Assembly (NCBI RefSeq): GCF_000768355.1
Contig: NZ_AVPU01000005.1
Coordinates: 1-64,000, forward strand
Direction: 5' to 3'
Source: Lysobacter daejeonensis GH1-9
GTDB taxonomy: Bacteria; Pseudomonadota; Gammaproteobacteria; Xanthomonadales; Xanthomonadaceae
DNA: 64,000 bases
Positions 26,256-33,944 of this stretch are shown piece after piece. The notes under the pieces were generated by a model. The model did no database searches, had not been told where the DNA came from, and saw nothing but the letters and a program-made list of their open reading frames with translations. A program made the translations under genes and the position numbers. Each line of letters starts with the position of its first letter. Position 1 is the first letter of the stretch.

Positions 26256-26480
26256 TCAAAGCGGCTCGAACTCCACCGTGTACTGCCCGGCACCGTTGGG
26301 TGCGCGCACGATCTTGCATTCGTATTGGCCCAGCTCGCGCAGCGCTTCCTTCACCGCGGCGTAGCGGGCGAGTTCTTCTTCGCGAAGCGACAGTCGCGCA
26401 TTGGACGACCAGCGGCTGGCCATGTCATCAAGCTCGGCCAGCAGGCTGGCGCAATCGGGAGCGTTCAGGGAGTACGGCAC
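26256..26480 (-). CDS. small conserved-looking hypothetical protein
   Basis: A 74-residue soluble protein, mostly helical and charged in the middle (ARLSLREEELARYAAVKEAL), with an apparent beta-strand end (QYTVEFEPL). The start is GTG at 26480, supported by GGAG 7 nt upstream on the minus strand. No domain is recognised. It converges on the MFS gene and is divergent from the degraded-looking frame at 26590. Function unknown. Confidence 0.6.
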   Translation of the reverse strand: MPYSLNAPDCASLLAELDDMASRWSSNARLSLREEELARYAAVKEALRELGQYECKIVRAPNGAGQYTVEFEPL

Positions 26481-26589
26481 AGCGTGGCTCCATGAGGACG
26501 AATTTCAGCGTGCTCTCTGTCACGTTTTCATTGCAAACATGAATAGGGACTCTGGCACCACTCGGCCGACAGGCGGCTATTTTCATGCG

Positions 26590-27150
26590 ATGACCTGCTC
26601 CATTTGGGCCGTCAGCGGGGTGGTCCTCGTTTCACGGGAGGATAGGAGGCCCTCATGGACGACTCCCAGCGTTCACGGTGATGCGACCCCACGGACGGAG
26701 CACCGCACCGGCGGCCGGCGCGCCTCCGACCATGCGACGGGCTTCTCGCGTATCGCTTGTCTGGCGTCTGCGCTCGAGCACCTTTCCCACCGCACTTTGC
26801 TGTTGATCCCCGGCGTTCCAATGCGCGTGTGGTACGCGAACGCGGCGGCGCGAGTGCCATTGGAGGTGCCGGCGATGCGGCTCCGCGACGGCGTGCTGGA
26901 GCTGAGCGACGGTGGGGCGCGGCAGGCTTTGTATACCGCCGTCCGGCACGTGACGGTGGAAGGCCCCGGACACCCGGTGCCACTGGCACTTTGTGGCGGC
27001 GATGCGATGCAGCATGTGCTGGACGTACATCTGGAGGCGCTCGATGTCGGCGCGGACGCGGATGCGCCGACATTGCGTCTGGTGCTGATGCGCTGGGTGA
27101 GCGGCGCAAGCTTTGACCTGCACGCCGGATGCCTTACGTTGGCACCATGA
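26590..27150 (+). CDS. possible remnant of a LuxR-type regulator (sensory half only)
   Basis: From about 26761 the frame encodes a segment (ALEHLSH...VWYANAAARVPL...LRLRDGVLEL-like layout, then RLVLMRW) that resembles the N-terminal PAS-like half of helix-turn-helix regulators, but the frame stops before any DNA-binding domain and no HTH follows in other frames. The first ~55 residues look non-coding in composition. The start is uncertain (ATG at 26539 or 26590, or a later non-ATG codon). Either a truncated gene or a chance frame. Confidence 0.35.
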   Translation: MTCSIWAVSGVVLVSREDRRPSWTTPSVHGDATPRTEHRTGGRRASDHATGFSRIACLASALEHLSHRTLLLIPGVPMRVWYANAAARVPLEVPAMRLRDGVLELSDGGARQALYTAVRHVTVEGPGHPVPLALCGGDAMQHVLDVHLEALDVGADADAPTLRLVLMRWVSGASFDLHAGCLTLAP

Positions 27151-27169
27151 CCGACCCTTGGAGCCCCGG

Positions 27170-28099
27170 ATGATGCGTGAAGCACTGCTTGCCTTGAGCC
27201 TCGCGGTGACCGCGACCCTTCCCGCGCAGGCCACCGAGCCGCTGCCGATCATCGACGTGCACCTGCACGTGGGCGAAGCCGCGCCTGGCGCCATCAACCC
27301 CGCCACCGGCAAGCCGACCACTGCCAACACCGCTGCGGAGCGCGAACGACTGACCCTGGAGCAGATGCGCAAACACAACATCGTGCTTGGCCTGGTCAGC
27401 GGGCCGGACGCGGCAATGGCCAGCATGCGCCGCGCGGGGGGCGACAAGATCTGGGCGGGTGCATTCCTCGACGACGGCGGCAATGCGTTGCCGCCCACGG
27501 ACACATTGCGCAAGGCGTTCACCAGCGGCGATCTCAAGGTCATGGCCGAGATCGGCGCGCAATACCACGGCCTCAACCCGAGCGATCCGTGGTTCGAGCC
27601 GTACCTGGCGTTGGCGGAAGAGCTCGACATTCCCGTGGGCATCCACACCGGGCTGGGGCCGCCGGCGTCGCCCTACACCTGCTGCCCGAAGTTCAGCGTC
27701 AACCTCGGAAACCCCGCGCTGCTGGAGCCCATGCTCAAGCGGCATCCGAAGCTGCGTGTGTGGATCATGCACGCCGGCTGGCCGTACCTGCAGGAGACCA
27801 AGGCCATCCTCTACATGTACCCGCAGGTGTATGCCGACGTGGCGGTAATCAACTGGATCATTCCGCGCGCGGAGTTCCATCAGTACCTGCGCGAGCTGGT
27901 TACGGCTGGTTTTGGCGATCGGCTCATGTTTGGTTCCGACCAGATGATCTGGCCGGAGTCGATCGGGCTGGCGGTGGAGGGCGTGACCTCGGCCAATTTC
28001 CTGAGTGAGGCACAGAAGCGAGACATCTTCTACAACAATGCAGCGCGGTTCTTTCGGCTGGACAGGACTGCGAGTGCGTCAGTGGACGTGGTGAGGTGA
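27170..28099 (+). CDS. exported amidohydrolase (TIM-barrel, amidohydrolase 2 family)
   Basis: A 309-residue metal-dependent hydrolase or decarboxylase of the amidohydrolase-2 group. A signal peptide (1-21, ending A-Q-A) points to export. Metal-site motifs are visible: D-V-H-L-H (His31, His33), G-I-H-T-G mid-sequence, W-I-M-H-A-G-W-P, and the late F-G-S-D-Q-M. Starts ATG 27170 and ATG 27173 both fit GGAG at 27160-27163. The natural substrate is unknown. It converges on the YhhN gene. Confidence 0.82.
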   Translation: MMREALLALSLAVTATLPAQATEPLPIIDVHLHVGEAAPGAINPATGKPTTANTAAERERLTLEQMRKHNIVLGLVSGPDAAMASMRRAGGDKIWAGAFLDDGGNALPPTDTLRKAFTSGDLKVMAEIGAQYHGLNPSDPWFEPYLALAEELDIPVGIHTGLGPPASPYTCCPKFSVNLGNPALLEPMLKRHPKLRVWIMHAGWPYLQETKAILYMYPQVYADVAVINWIIPRAEFHQYLRELVTAGFGDRLMFGSDQMIWPESIGLAVEGVTSANFLSEAQKRDIFYNNAARFFRLDRTASASVDVVR

Positions 28100-28161
28100 C
28101 GACGCGAGCGTGACGAGCGGAGGGCATCGCGGCTGCATCGCGCCCCTCCTGATGTGTGCGC

Positions 28162-28827
28162 TTACGCTGGCCGCGCCACCGATGCGGCTAGCGTAAGTTG
28201 CGCCGCGTAATACAACGGCAATCCCCACGCCTTGTTCGCGAGGGCATGGCCGATGAAACGGTCGCGCGCCACCGAAATGTCGGACGCAGCGAAGGCCAGC
28301 GCCGCCACCGCCAGCCACCACGCACCGCTGCCGACGCCCGCGCCGATGGCCAGCGTGCACATCGCACCAATGGCCACCACGTACGCGGGCACCGCAATGC
28401 GGTACGGCGTCTTGAGCCGTGGCCAGAACGCGCGCAATACGAGGACCCCGACGACGAACATCAACGCCGCGCCCGCCAGCAACGCGCCGCCATGCAGCGG
28501 CCCGCCGGCAAACGCCCCCGCATACACCACATGCGCCAGCAGGAATGCGCCCAGCCCCGCGAGGAACACCGCACTGCGATGCGCGAGCAGCAGCACGTCG
28601 CCCAGCCAGCTCAACACCAGTGCGATCAGTATCAGCCGGCCGTATGGCGTGGCCGCCGCGTCGGCGGCCAATGCGACGGCGATGAATGCACTGCTGGCGA
28701 CCGTCTTGAATGCTGCCCGCGGCGCGCGCGCCTGTCGCGCTTCGGCCCACAGAAGCCCCAGAGTGGCGAATGCGCAGATCGCCATAGCGAGCAGGGCGGA
28801 AAGTGGCAGTGTGGGCATCAATGGCAT
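28162..28827 (-). CDS. YhhN family membrane protein (lysoplasmalogenase-like)
   Basis: A 221-residue membrane protein with about eight hydrophobic helices. The A-F-K-T near residue 40, L-S-W-L-G-D-V-L-L-L and S-D-I-S-V-A-R-D-R-F motifs, with their conserved Asp residues, mark the YhhN/TMEM86 family; some members hydrolyse the vinyl ether of lysoplasmalogens. ATG at 28827 is chosen because AGGAGG lies 6 nt upstream on the minus strand; upstream starts lack this. It diverges from the yjdM-type gene across 88 nt. Confidence 0.87.
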   Translation of the reverse strand: MPLMPTLPLSALLAMAICAFATLGLLWAEARQARAPRAAFKTVASSAFIAVALAADAAATPYGRLILIALVLSWLGDVLLLAHRSAVFLAGLGAFLLAHVVYAGAFAGGPLHGGALLAGAALMFVVGVLVLRAFWPRLKTPYRIAVPAYVVAIGAMCTLAIGAGVGSGAWWLAVAALAFAASDISVARDRFIGHALANKAWGLPLYYAAQLTLAASVARPA

Positions 28828-28915
28828 ACGACCTCCTTGTGACAATGGGTCTCATTCTGCCTGTCCACCACCTGCCGCCTATACTGCCGGCCCCACACCC
28901 CACCGGAGCGGCGCC

Positions 28916-29260
28916 ATGCCCACCCTTCCCCCGTGCCCGCAATGCGCCCTGGAGAACACCTATCCGGACGGCGACAACTATGTCTGCGCCGACTGCGGCC
29001 ACGAGTGGCCGATGGCGGGTAACGCGGCCGCCATTGACGAGGATGACGCGGTAGTCAAGGACGCCAACGGCACCGTGCTCGCCGATGGCGACGCGGTGGT
29101 GCTGATCAAGGACCTGAAGGTGAAAGGCTCTTCGATCACCCTCAAGCAGGGCACCAAGGTCAAGAGCATCCGCCTGGTCGGCAGCGGCGACCACGAAGTG
29201 GACTGCCGCATGGACGCCGGCAATTTCATGCTGAAGGCGTGCTACCTGAAGAAGGTGTAA
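28916..29260 (+). CDS. yjdM: YjdM/PhnA family zinc-ribbon protein
   Basis: A 114-residue protein with an N-terminal zinc ribbon (CPQCALENTY... and CADCGHEW, four Cys) and a C-terminal beta domain (VKDANGTVLADGDAVVLIKDLKVKGSS), the YjdM pattern, formerly called PhnA. Despite the old name it is not a phosphonoacetate hydrolase; its role is unclear. ATG at 28916 begins MPTLPPCPQC. Its 3' end overlaps the convergent regulator gene by 35 nt. Confidence 0.9.
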   Translation: MPTLPPCPQCALENTYPDGDNYVCADCGHEWPMAGNAAAIDEDDAVVKDANGTVLADGDAVVLIKDLKVKGSSITLKQGTKVKSIRLVGSGDHEVDCRMDAGNFMLKACYLKKV

Positions 29261-29894
29261 GCGCGTCGCCGATGCGGAAGCGGCACACGTGGCCCCCGCG
29301 TACGATGCACTCCATGTGGTGGATGCGGTGACCGGTGGCAGCCTCCATGAACGCCAGGTCGAAGCGGCACACCTGGGGGTGTCGCCTCGCCAGCGCATGG
29401 AACACGCAGTTGAAAGCCTCCACCTGCCACTCCTCGCCGTGGCGCGCAGGCACCGCCTCGTAACCCAGTGCATCCAGTTGCCGTGCCAGGGCGCGGGCCA
29501 GGCCATCGGCGCCCGCTTCGGGCTGCAGCGGCGGTTGCGTGGCGGCCACGCTGCGGCCCAGCTCATCGAGGAAGGCGGCGGTTGCCGCGTCGCCCAGGCG
29601 GTCATGCAATTGCGCCAGCAGGGCGCCTGCGATGGCGCCATAGTTGCGCGGGAACAACTCGCGTCCCGATGCAGTGAGTGCATAGCGCATCTGCGGCCGC
29701 CCGCCACTGGCCAATGACTGCACCCGCTGCACCCAGCCCTGGCCGATGAGCGCGGTGAGGTGCTGGCGCACCGCGTTGTGGCTTACGTGCAGCCGGTCGC
29801 ACAGCATCTCCACCGTGCAGCCGCCCACGTTGAGCAGCAGCTGCCGGAGCAGCCGCTGCTGGGTGTCGCCCAATTGATGCAGAGGGTGGGTCAT
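29226..29894 (-). CDS. HTH regulator with C-terminal cysteine cluster (SufR-like)
   Basis: A 222-residue regulator. The N-terminal winged helix (about 10-75) has T-V-E-M-L-C-D-R-L-H-V-S-H-N-A-V-R-Q-H-L as its recognition unit. The C-terminal domain has four Cys at 163, 176, 196 and 204 (spacing C-x12-C-x19-C-x7-C), as in COG2345/SufR-type regulators where cysteines hold an Fe-S cluster. Cluster binding is an inference here. No suf or isc operon is adjacent. It converges on, and overlaps, the yjdM-type gene. Confidence 0.82.
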   Translation of the reverse strand: MTHPLHQLGDTQQRLLRQLLLNVGGCTVEMLCDRLHVSHNAVRQHLTALIGQGWVQRVQSLASGGRPQMRYALTASGRELFPRNYGAIAGALLAQLHDRLGDAATAAFLDELGRSVAATQPPLQPEAGADGLARALARQLDALGYEAVPARHGEEWQVEAFNCVFHALARRHPQVCRFDLAFMEAATGHRIHHMECIVRGGHVCRFRIGDALTPSSGSTPSA

Positions 29895-29938
29895 GGACTC
29901 AGTGCACCTTGTTCATGGGCCTGGCGCCATGGGGCGCC

Positions 29939-30622
29939 TCAGCTGGCCTTGTGCGGGAACTGCCGGGCGATGGCGCCCGCCAGTGCGTCGGCGAGGGTGT
30001 CCATGTGCGCCTGCATTGCCTTCCACGTAACAGCTTCGGCTTGCATGTCGTCGGCCATCACCTGCTGGATCTGCGCGGCGTGGTGCGCGCCATGCGCCAC
30101 CAGCAGGCCATTGACCGCGCTCTCGGACAGGTACGGGTTGGCGCCGGACAGGAACTTCGCGATCTCGGCGGCGTTGGCGGTGAGCGCGGCCATCGCGGCC
30201 TGCTGCGCTGTGTTGTCGCCACGGGCCTGCGCATCGGTCATGGCTTTCACCGCGCCCCAGTGCCCGGCCAGCAGGGTCAGCATCTGCTGGCCCGCGGCGG
30301 GGCCGTAGTAGCTGCCCACCGCATCGGCCAGTTGCCTGGCGTTGGCGACCACGCCTTCGGCGGCCTGTTCGGCGTGGGTGGTGTTGTGGTCCTGCACGGC
30401 CAGCGCATAGGCGCGGGTCTGCACCACGTGGCCGTGCCACAGGCTGCGCAGCGCGGCCTGCAGCTTGGGCGCGGGGACGGCGGCTTGGGGCGTGGCGGCA
30501 GCGGCGTGGCGGGTGTGTGATGCCGAGGGAGCGGTCGCGCCCAGCGCGAGGGCCGGTGGCAGGGTGAGTGCGAGCAGGGTGAAGGCGGTCACCAGGTTGC
30601 GAGGGGCAAGTGGGCGGTTCAT
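29939..30622 (-). CDS. exported helical protein of unknown function, His in successive helices
   Basis: A 227-residue protein with a signal peptide (about 1-29) and an Ala/Pro-rich linker. The rest is four long amphipathic helices with regularly placed His: H65 (W-H-G-H-V), H121 (A-G-H-W-G-A), H177/180/181 (A-H-G-A-H-H) and H206 (Q-A-H-M-D), plus SYYGPAAG and FLSGANPYLSE turns. I recall related uncharacterised proteins in Firmicutes. The layout suggests a metal-binding four-helix bundle, which is inference. ATG at 30622 has AGGAG 6 nt upstream. Confidence 0.72.
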   Translation of the reverse strand: MNRPLAPRNLVTAFTLLALTLPPALALGATAPSASHTRHAAAATPQAAVPAPKLQAALRSLWHGHVVQTRAYALAVQDHNTTHAEQAAEGVVANARQLADAVGSYYGPAAGQQMLTLLAGHWGAVKAMTDAQARGDNTAQQAAMAALTANAAEIAKFLSGANPYLSESAVNGLLVAHGAHHAAQIQQVMADDMQAEAVTWKAMQAHMDTLADALAGAIARQFPHKAS

Positions 30623-30891
30623 GGGCGTCTCCTGAAAGGTCGCGGGAGGGCGACGCCTGTAGGGTCCGCAGTATGGCCTTGGAAACAATAAGCTCATGTG
30701 TAAAGCATCAGTTGCGACAGCGAGATGAGGGGCGGGGAGCGCCAGCGCCGTTATTCGCGCCTGCCAGCCGCGCAAGGCCACTGGCAGCGCCCTGCGGGTC
30801 GCCCCCTGCCTGAGACACATGAGGGGCTCATCACCGGCGTATTACGTCATTACGGTTAGCGTCCGCCAGTCCCCCCGACGCTAGGTCAGCC

Positions 30892-31134
30892 ATGGGCCCG
30901 TCCCGTCCTTCCGAACCCGCCGCCACCGCCCGTCGCGACGCCGTGCGCTGGGAGCACAAGCGCACGCAGTCACGCGCCCTGTGGGAGCGCGACAAACACG
31001 CCGTCGACCATGTCTGGCCGGAGACACCGCGCCTCACGTGGCCGATGGCGGCGACGACGCCTGTGTCTCGTGATACCACGCCGCCGGACACGCGGTCGCC
31101 GCTTCCGCCCAGGCGAGGCGCGATCCGCCCTTGA
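30892..31134 (+). CDS. weak candidate small protein
   Basis: An 80-codon frame whose first ~50 codons favour G or C at the third position, as real genes here do (TARRDAVRWEHKRTQSRALW); the rest is Pro/Thr-rich and poorly biased. A weak AGG lies 6 nt before the ATG. No domain is recognised. It overlaps the opposing candidate at 31034-31240, so at most one is likely real. Confidence 0.25.
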   Translation: MGPSRPSEPAATARRDAVRWEHKRTQSRALWERDKHAVDHVWPETPRLTWPMAATTPVSRDTTPPDTRSPLPPRRGAIRP

Positions 31135-31240
31135 GGCAATCCCAGTCGCGGATCGCGTTTTCCGCGTCGAGCTGCGAGCACACTCCATTGTTGGACAAGG
31201 GCGCGGCGGCCAGCGGGGCGACCTCAGCGTTTGGGCGCAA
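31034..31240 (-). CDS. weak candidate small protein or gene remnant
   Basis: A 68-codon frame with strong G/C third-position bias and a plausible sequence (SQLDAENAIRDWDCLKGG, three Cys). The only start is TTG at 31240, with no clear ribosome site, and an in-frame stop lies 10 codons upstream. It could be the 3' remnant of a decayed gene. No family recognised. Confidence 0.28.
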   Translation of the reverse strand: MRPNAEVAPLAAAPLSNNGVCSQLDAENAIRDWDCLKGGSRLAWAEAATACPAAWYHETQASSPPSAT

Positions 31241-31450
31241 CGGATGGAGCGCGGGCGTACGGACGGGTCACCCGATTGGGGGGTGGTGCTTTGCGTGCGG
31301 GGAAGCGGCCATTCAGGGGGCGAGTGGCGATTCTTCGTCAATTGCGGCGATCTGAGTGCCGTGCGTCGTGCTCGCCCCCGGCGAGAAGGTCGACCAGAGC
31401 GTACTGGCCTCGCACGTGGTGCGTTGCGCGCGAAACCTGCGCGGCAGGCA

Positions 31451-31479
31451 ACAAAACGGCGGGGCCGATGGCCCCGCCG
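31451..31479 (-). terminator. Rho-independent terminator after the FAS1 gene
   Basis: On the minus strand CGGCGGGGCC and GGCCCCGCCG form a perfect 10-bp stem with a 3-nt loop, followed by TTTTGT. It lies about 40 nt past the FAS1 stop. Confidence 0.75.
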
Positions 31480-31518
31480 CGGATGTCTCACTTCAGGCAA
31501 CCCTGCCTGAGGCAAGTG

Positions 31519-32007
31519 TTACTGCCTGGTCGGAATATTGACCTTGTCGATGCCGTGGATGAGGCCGTTGGTTGAACCGATGTCGGGCGACGTGACCTGC
31601 GCTCCATCGATGCTGACGCGGCGGTCAACCAGCTTGATTGGCGCGCTCTGGCCGTTGACCGTCTTGGCCTGCTCCCACTTGCCCAGGTCGGCAGTGGTCT
31701 TGCGACCGCGGATGACGTGGTAGTTGAGCAGCGAAACCAGTTCTTCCTTGTTTTCCGGCTTGAAAAGCATGTCGAGCTTGCCGGAGGGCAGCTTTGAAAA
31801 CGCCGCGTCGGTTGGCGCGAACACGGTAAAGGGACCCTCGCCACGCAGGACGTCGGTCATCCCCGCTTGCTGGACGGCGCGGCCGAAGGTCTTGAACGAG
31901 CCGTTGGCGGCTGCGGTGTCGACCAGGTCGAGGGTGCTGGGAGCGCTGGGGGAGTTGGAAGCGCTGGGGGAGTTGGAAGCGCTGGGGGTGGTGTTCATGG
32001 TGTTCAT
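31519..32007 (-). CDS. fasciclin (FAS1) domain protein
   Basis: A 162-residue protein with a single FAS1 domain (about 28-160). Typical segments are the F1 box G-P-F-T-V-F-A-P-T-D-A-A-F, L-L-N-Y-H-V-I-R-G and the late N-G-L-I-H-G-I-D-K-V. FAS1 domains mediate adhesion and are often exported, but no signal peptide is visible: the N-terminus is a hydrophilic SNSPSA repeat encoded by an 18-bp tandem repeat. Starts at 32007 or 31998 (both ATG) are possible. Confidence 0.85.
   Translation of the reverse strand: MNTMNTTPSASNSPSASNSPSAPSTLDLVDTAAANGSFKTFGRAVQQAGMTDVLRGEGPFTVFAPTDAAFSKLPSGKLDMLFKPENKEELVSLLNYHVIRGRKTTADLGKWEQAKTVNGQSAPIKLVDRRVSIDGAQVTSPDIGSTNGLIHGIDKVNIPTRQ
31943..31988 (-). repeat. 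18-bp tandem repeat inside the FAS1 gene
   Basis: Two and a half copies of GCGCTGGGGGAGTTGGAA (plus-strand reading; copies at 31943-31960 and 31961-31978, partial to 31988). It encodes the repeated Ser/Asn/Pro/Ala N-terminus. Such in-frame repeats can change copy number by slippage without breaking the frame. Confidence 0.8.
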
Positions 32008-32305
32008 GGAATTTGTGCCTTGTGTGCGATCCGCAGGACGCGAATCGAAGACGGTCGAAACCGTGACCCCTGCAGGGTGCAGGGGTGCGAGGCTCAGTGC
32101 GGTTTGGGAGGGGGACGTGCTGCGCGGCTGAGTGGCCGTTACGACCTTGCGTCGTAGTGCAAGGACACCATGCGCCTTGTGTTGTTATTTGGATGTAACG
32201 CAGGCGTGACGACGGCTCACATCGATGCGCGGTGCTTCCCGCGTGGGTACGCATGCAGAGCGATGAAGGCGCGCCCGCCGTTTTGGCACGAACGCGCGCT
32301 CACGC
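32008..32305. other. 298-nt gap with no feature identified
   Basis: Between the FAS1 gene start and the stop of the upstream exported-protein gene. It should hold the FAS1 promoter, but no convincing -35/-10 pair was found. Confidence 0.5.
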
Positions 32306-32803
32306 TTACGGGCACTTCACTCCGGGGTTGAAATCGGCGAACAGCCCCGATGCGTTGTGCTTCCAGACCCAGGCATGCAGGACCCATGCGTTGATGCCGG
32401 GGTTCAAGTGGAACGTCTGCCCGAACAACTCCGGCGGGACGGGGTTCAACTGGGTGAACACGATGTACTCCACGGCCACGAGTTGCAGGCCACCGCCCGG
32501 CTTGGGCGCATAGACCAGCACCTCGGGCCGCAGCGGGTCCACGGTGCCGTCGGCCAGTTCGGTTTCGTTGGCGTAGTGGTAGCCCATGCCGCCCACCGCG
32601 GGGTCCGGGTGGGCGATGCAGCCGGTCAACGGCGTGGCCCATCCTGCGGCGCCGGCGGCGTCGATCGAATGGAACGGTGCGGTGGCGTGGCGCAATTCAT
32701 TGACCAGGGAATTCAACCGGTCATCCTCGCCTGCGACCGCCACGGGGGCGCAGAACGCGCCCGCAACCAAAGTGGCGGCCAGCAGCAGCGATTGCCTTTT
32801 CAT
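32306..32803 (-). CDS. exported protein of unknown function
   Basis: A 165-residue protein with a signal peptide (1-24, ending V-A-V-A). The mature part has conserved-looking G-G-M-G-Y-H-Y-A-N, D-P-L-R-P-E-V-L-V-Y-A-P and L-V-A-V-E-Y-I-V segments, and Cys residues at 62 and 164 that could form a disulfide. I recall similar uncharacterised exported proteins in actinobacteria and proteobacteria, but no function. ATG at 32803 is selected because it starts the signal peptide; the longer frame adds an Arg-rich leader. Confidence 0.75.
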   Translation of the reverse strand: MKRQSLLLAATLVAGAFCAPVAVAGEDDRLNSLVNELRHATAPFHSIDAAGAAGWATPLTGCIAHPDPAVGGMGYHYANETELADGTVDPLRPEVLVYAPKPGGGLQLVAVEYIVFTQLNPVPPELFGQTFHLNPGINAWVLHAWVWKHNASGLFADFNPGVKCP

Positions 32804-32924
32804 CGTGTAGTCCTCGTCGCGAAGGTGGGGGCCGAGCATCGCTCGTCGACCAAGCCAACGCCGGCCCTCCACTCTTGCGGTCAACGGGCGCCCCGTTCAT
32901 CGTCGGGCGCGCGACAAACGGGTG

Positions 32925-33848
32925 TCAGGCCCGCACGCGCTCCACCGGCATTCCGTGTGCGTGCCACGCTTCGAAGCCACCGGCCAGCGGCCGCACGCGT
33001 TTGAACCCGCGCTGCTTCAGCTCACGCGCCAGCTTGGCCGCGGACGCTTCGTTGGGGCAATCGCAGTACACGATCACTTCATGCTGCGGCGCGACGTCCA
33101 GCTCGGCCACGTGCGCGGCCAGCACCGCGCCGGGAATCCAGCCCGACGCCTCGCGCTGCGCGCTGGGGCGCACGTCCAGCACCAGCGGCACGGCGCCATC
33201 GTCGAACAACTGCTGCAGTTCCGGCACCGAGATGCGCGCCATGCGGATCAGGCGGATGAAGCGTTGGCGCTTCCACAGTTTGTAGGCGATGAACAACACG
33301 ACGGCGCCCAGCAACACAAGCAAGCCGATGTGGCCGAGTGATTCCAGCTGCGCCAGCACATCGTTCACCGCGTCATGGAACAGCGCGCCGGTACCCACTG
33401 CCACCAGTGCCCACAGTGCGGCACCGAGGCCGTCGTAAAGCGCGAATCGCGCCAACCCGGTGCGCGTCTGCCCGGCCAGCGTGGTGGCCAGCGCGGCGAA
33501 GCCGGGGATGAACTTGGCCACCACCAGCGACGGTGCGCCCCAGCGCGCATAGGTGTCGCGCGTGGTGGCCACGCATGAGTCTGGCGATAGCGACATCCGG
33601 CACATCAGCCGCACCAGGTGCGCGCCGAAGCGGCGCCCGCCGGCATACCACAGGCCATCGGCCAGCAACGCGGCCAGCGCCGCCACCAGCACGATGGGCC
33701 ACAGCGGCTGCTGCGACTCCACCGCCATCGCGCTGGCCACGATGATCGGTGGGAACGCGGGCACCGGCAGACCGCCCTGGTCCAGCAGGACGGCGATGAA
33801 GACGACCCATAGGCCGTAGTGCTGGATCAGGTGGAGCAGTGCGTCCAT
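32925..33848 (-). CDS. DedA family membrane protein fused to a rhodanese domain
   Basis: A 307-residue fusion. Residues 1-200 form a DedA/SNARE-associated-type membrane domain (P-A-F-P-P-I-I-V-A-S-A, D-G-L-W-Y-A-G-G-R-R-F-G, K-F-I-P-G-F-A-A-L). Residues about 210-300 are a rhodanese domain (P-L-V-L-D-V-R-P, then Y-C-D-C-P-N-E-A-S with the active-site Cys). DedA proteins act in lipid flipping and envelope homeostasis; the rhodanese suggests sulfur or redox chemistry at the membrane. The fusion is known from other proteobacteria. Confidence 0.9.
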   Translation of the reverse strand: MDALLHLIQHYGLWVVFIAVLLDQGGLPVPAFPPIIVASAMAVESQQPLWPIVLVAALAALLADGLWYAGGRRFGAHLVRLMCRMSLSPDSCVATTRDTYARWGAPSLVVAKFIPGFAALATTLAGQTRTGLARFALYDGLGAALWALVAVGTGALFHDAVNDVLAQLESLGHIGLLVLLGAVVLFIAYKLWKRQRFIRLIRMARISVPELQQLFDDGAVPLVLDVRPSAQREASGWIPGAVLAAHVAELDVAPQHEVIVYCDCPNEASAAKLARELKQRGFKRVRPLAGGFEAWHAHGMPVERVRA

Positions 33849-33944
33849 ATGGGCGGCACGCCGTGGTCGGGGCGACCAGTGTCACCCAGCGCGCGCGACG
33901 ATGGTGTGCCGCGCGCGGATCGGTGCGGTGCGTGGGCGGAACGC

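Larger units (their letters stand above)
30623..31518. other. ~0.9-kb stretch without a confident gene
   Basis: Between two minus-strand genes lies GC-rich DNA with only two weak coding candidates (30892-31134 plus, 31034-31240 minus) that overlap each other. A terminator at 31451-31479 serves the FAS1 gene. The right portion (31140-31440) has skewed Arg/Gly-rich plus-strand frames typical of antisense translation. It may be the remains of decayed genes. Confidence 0.6.
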
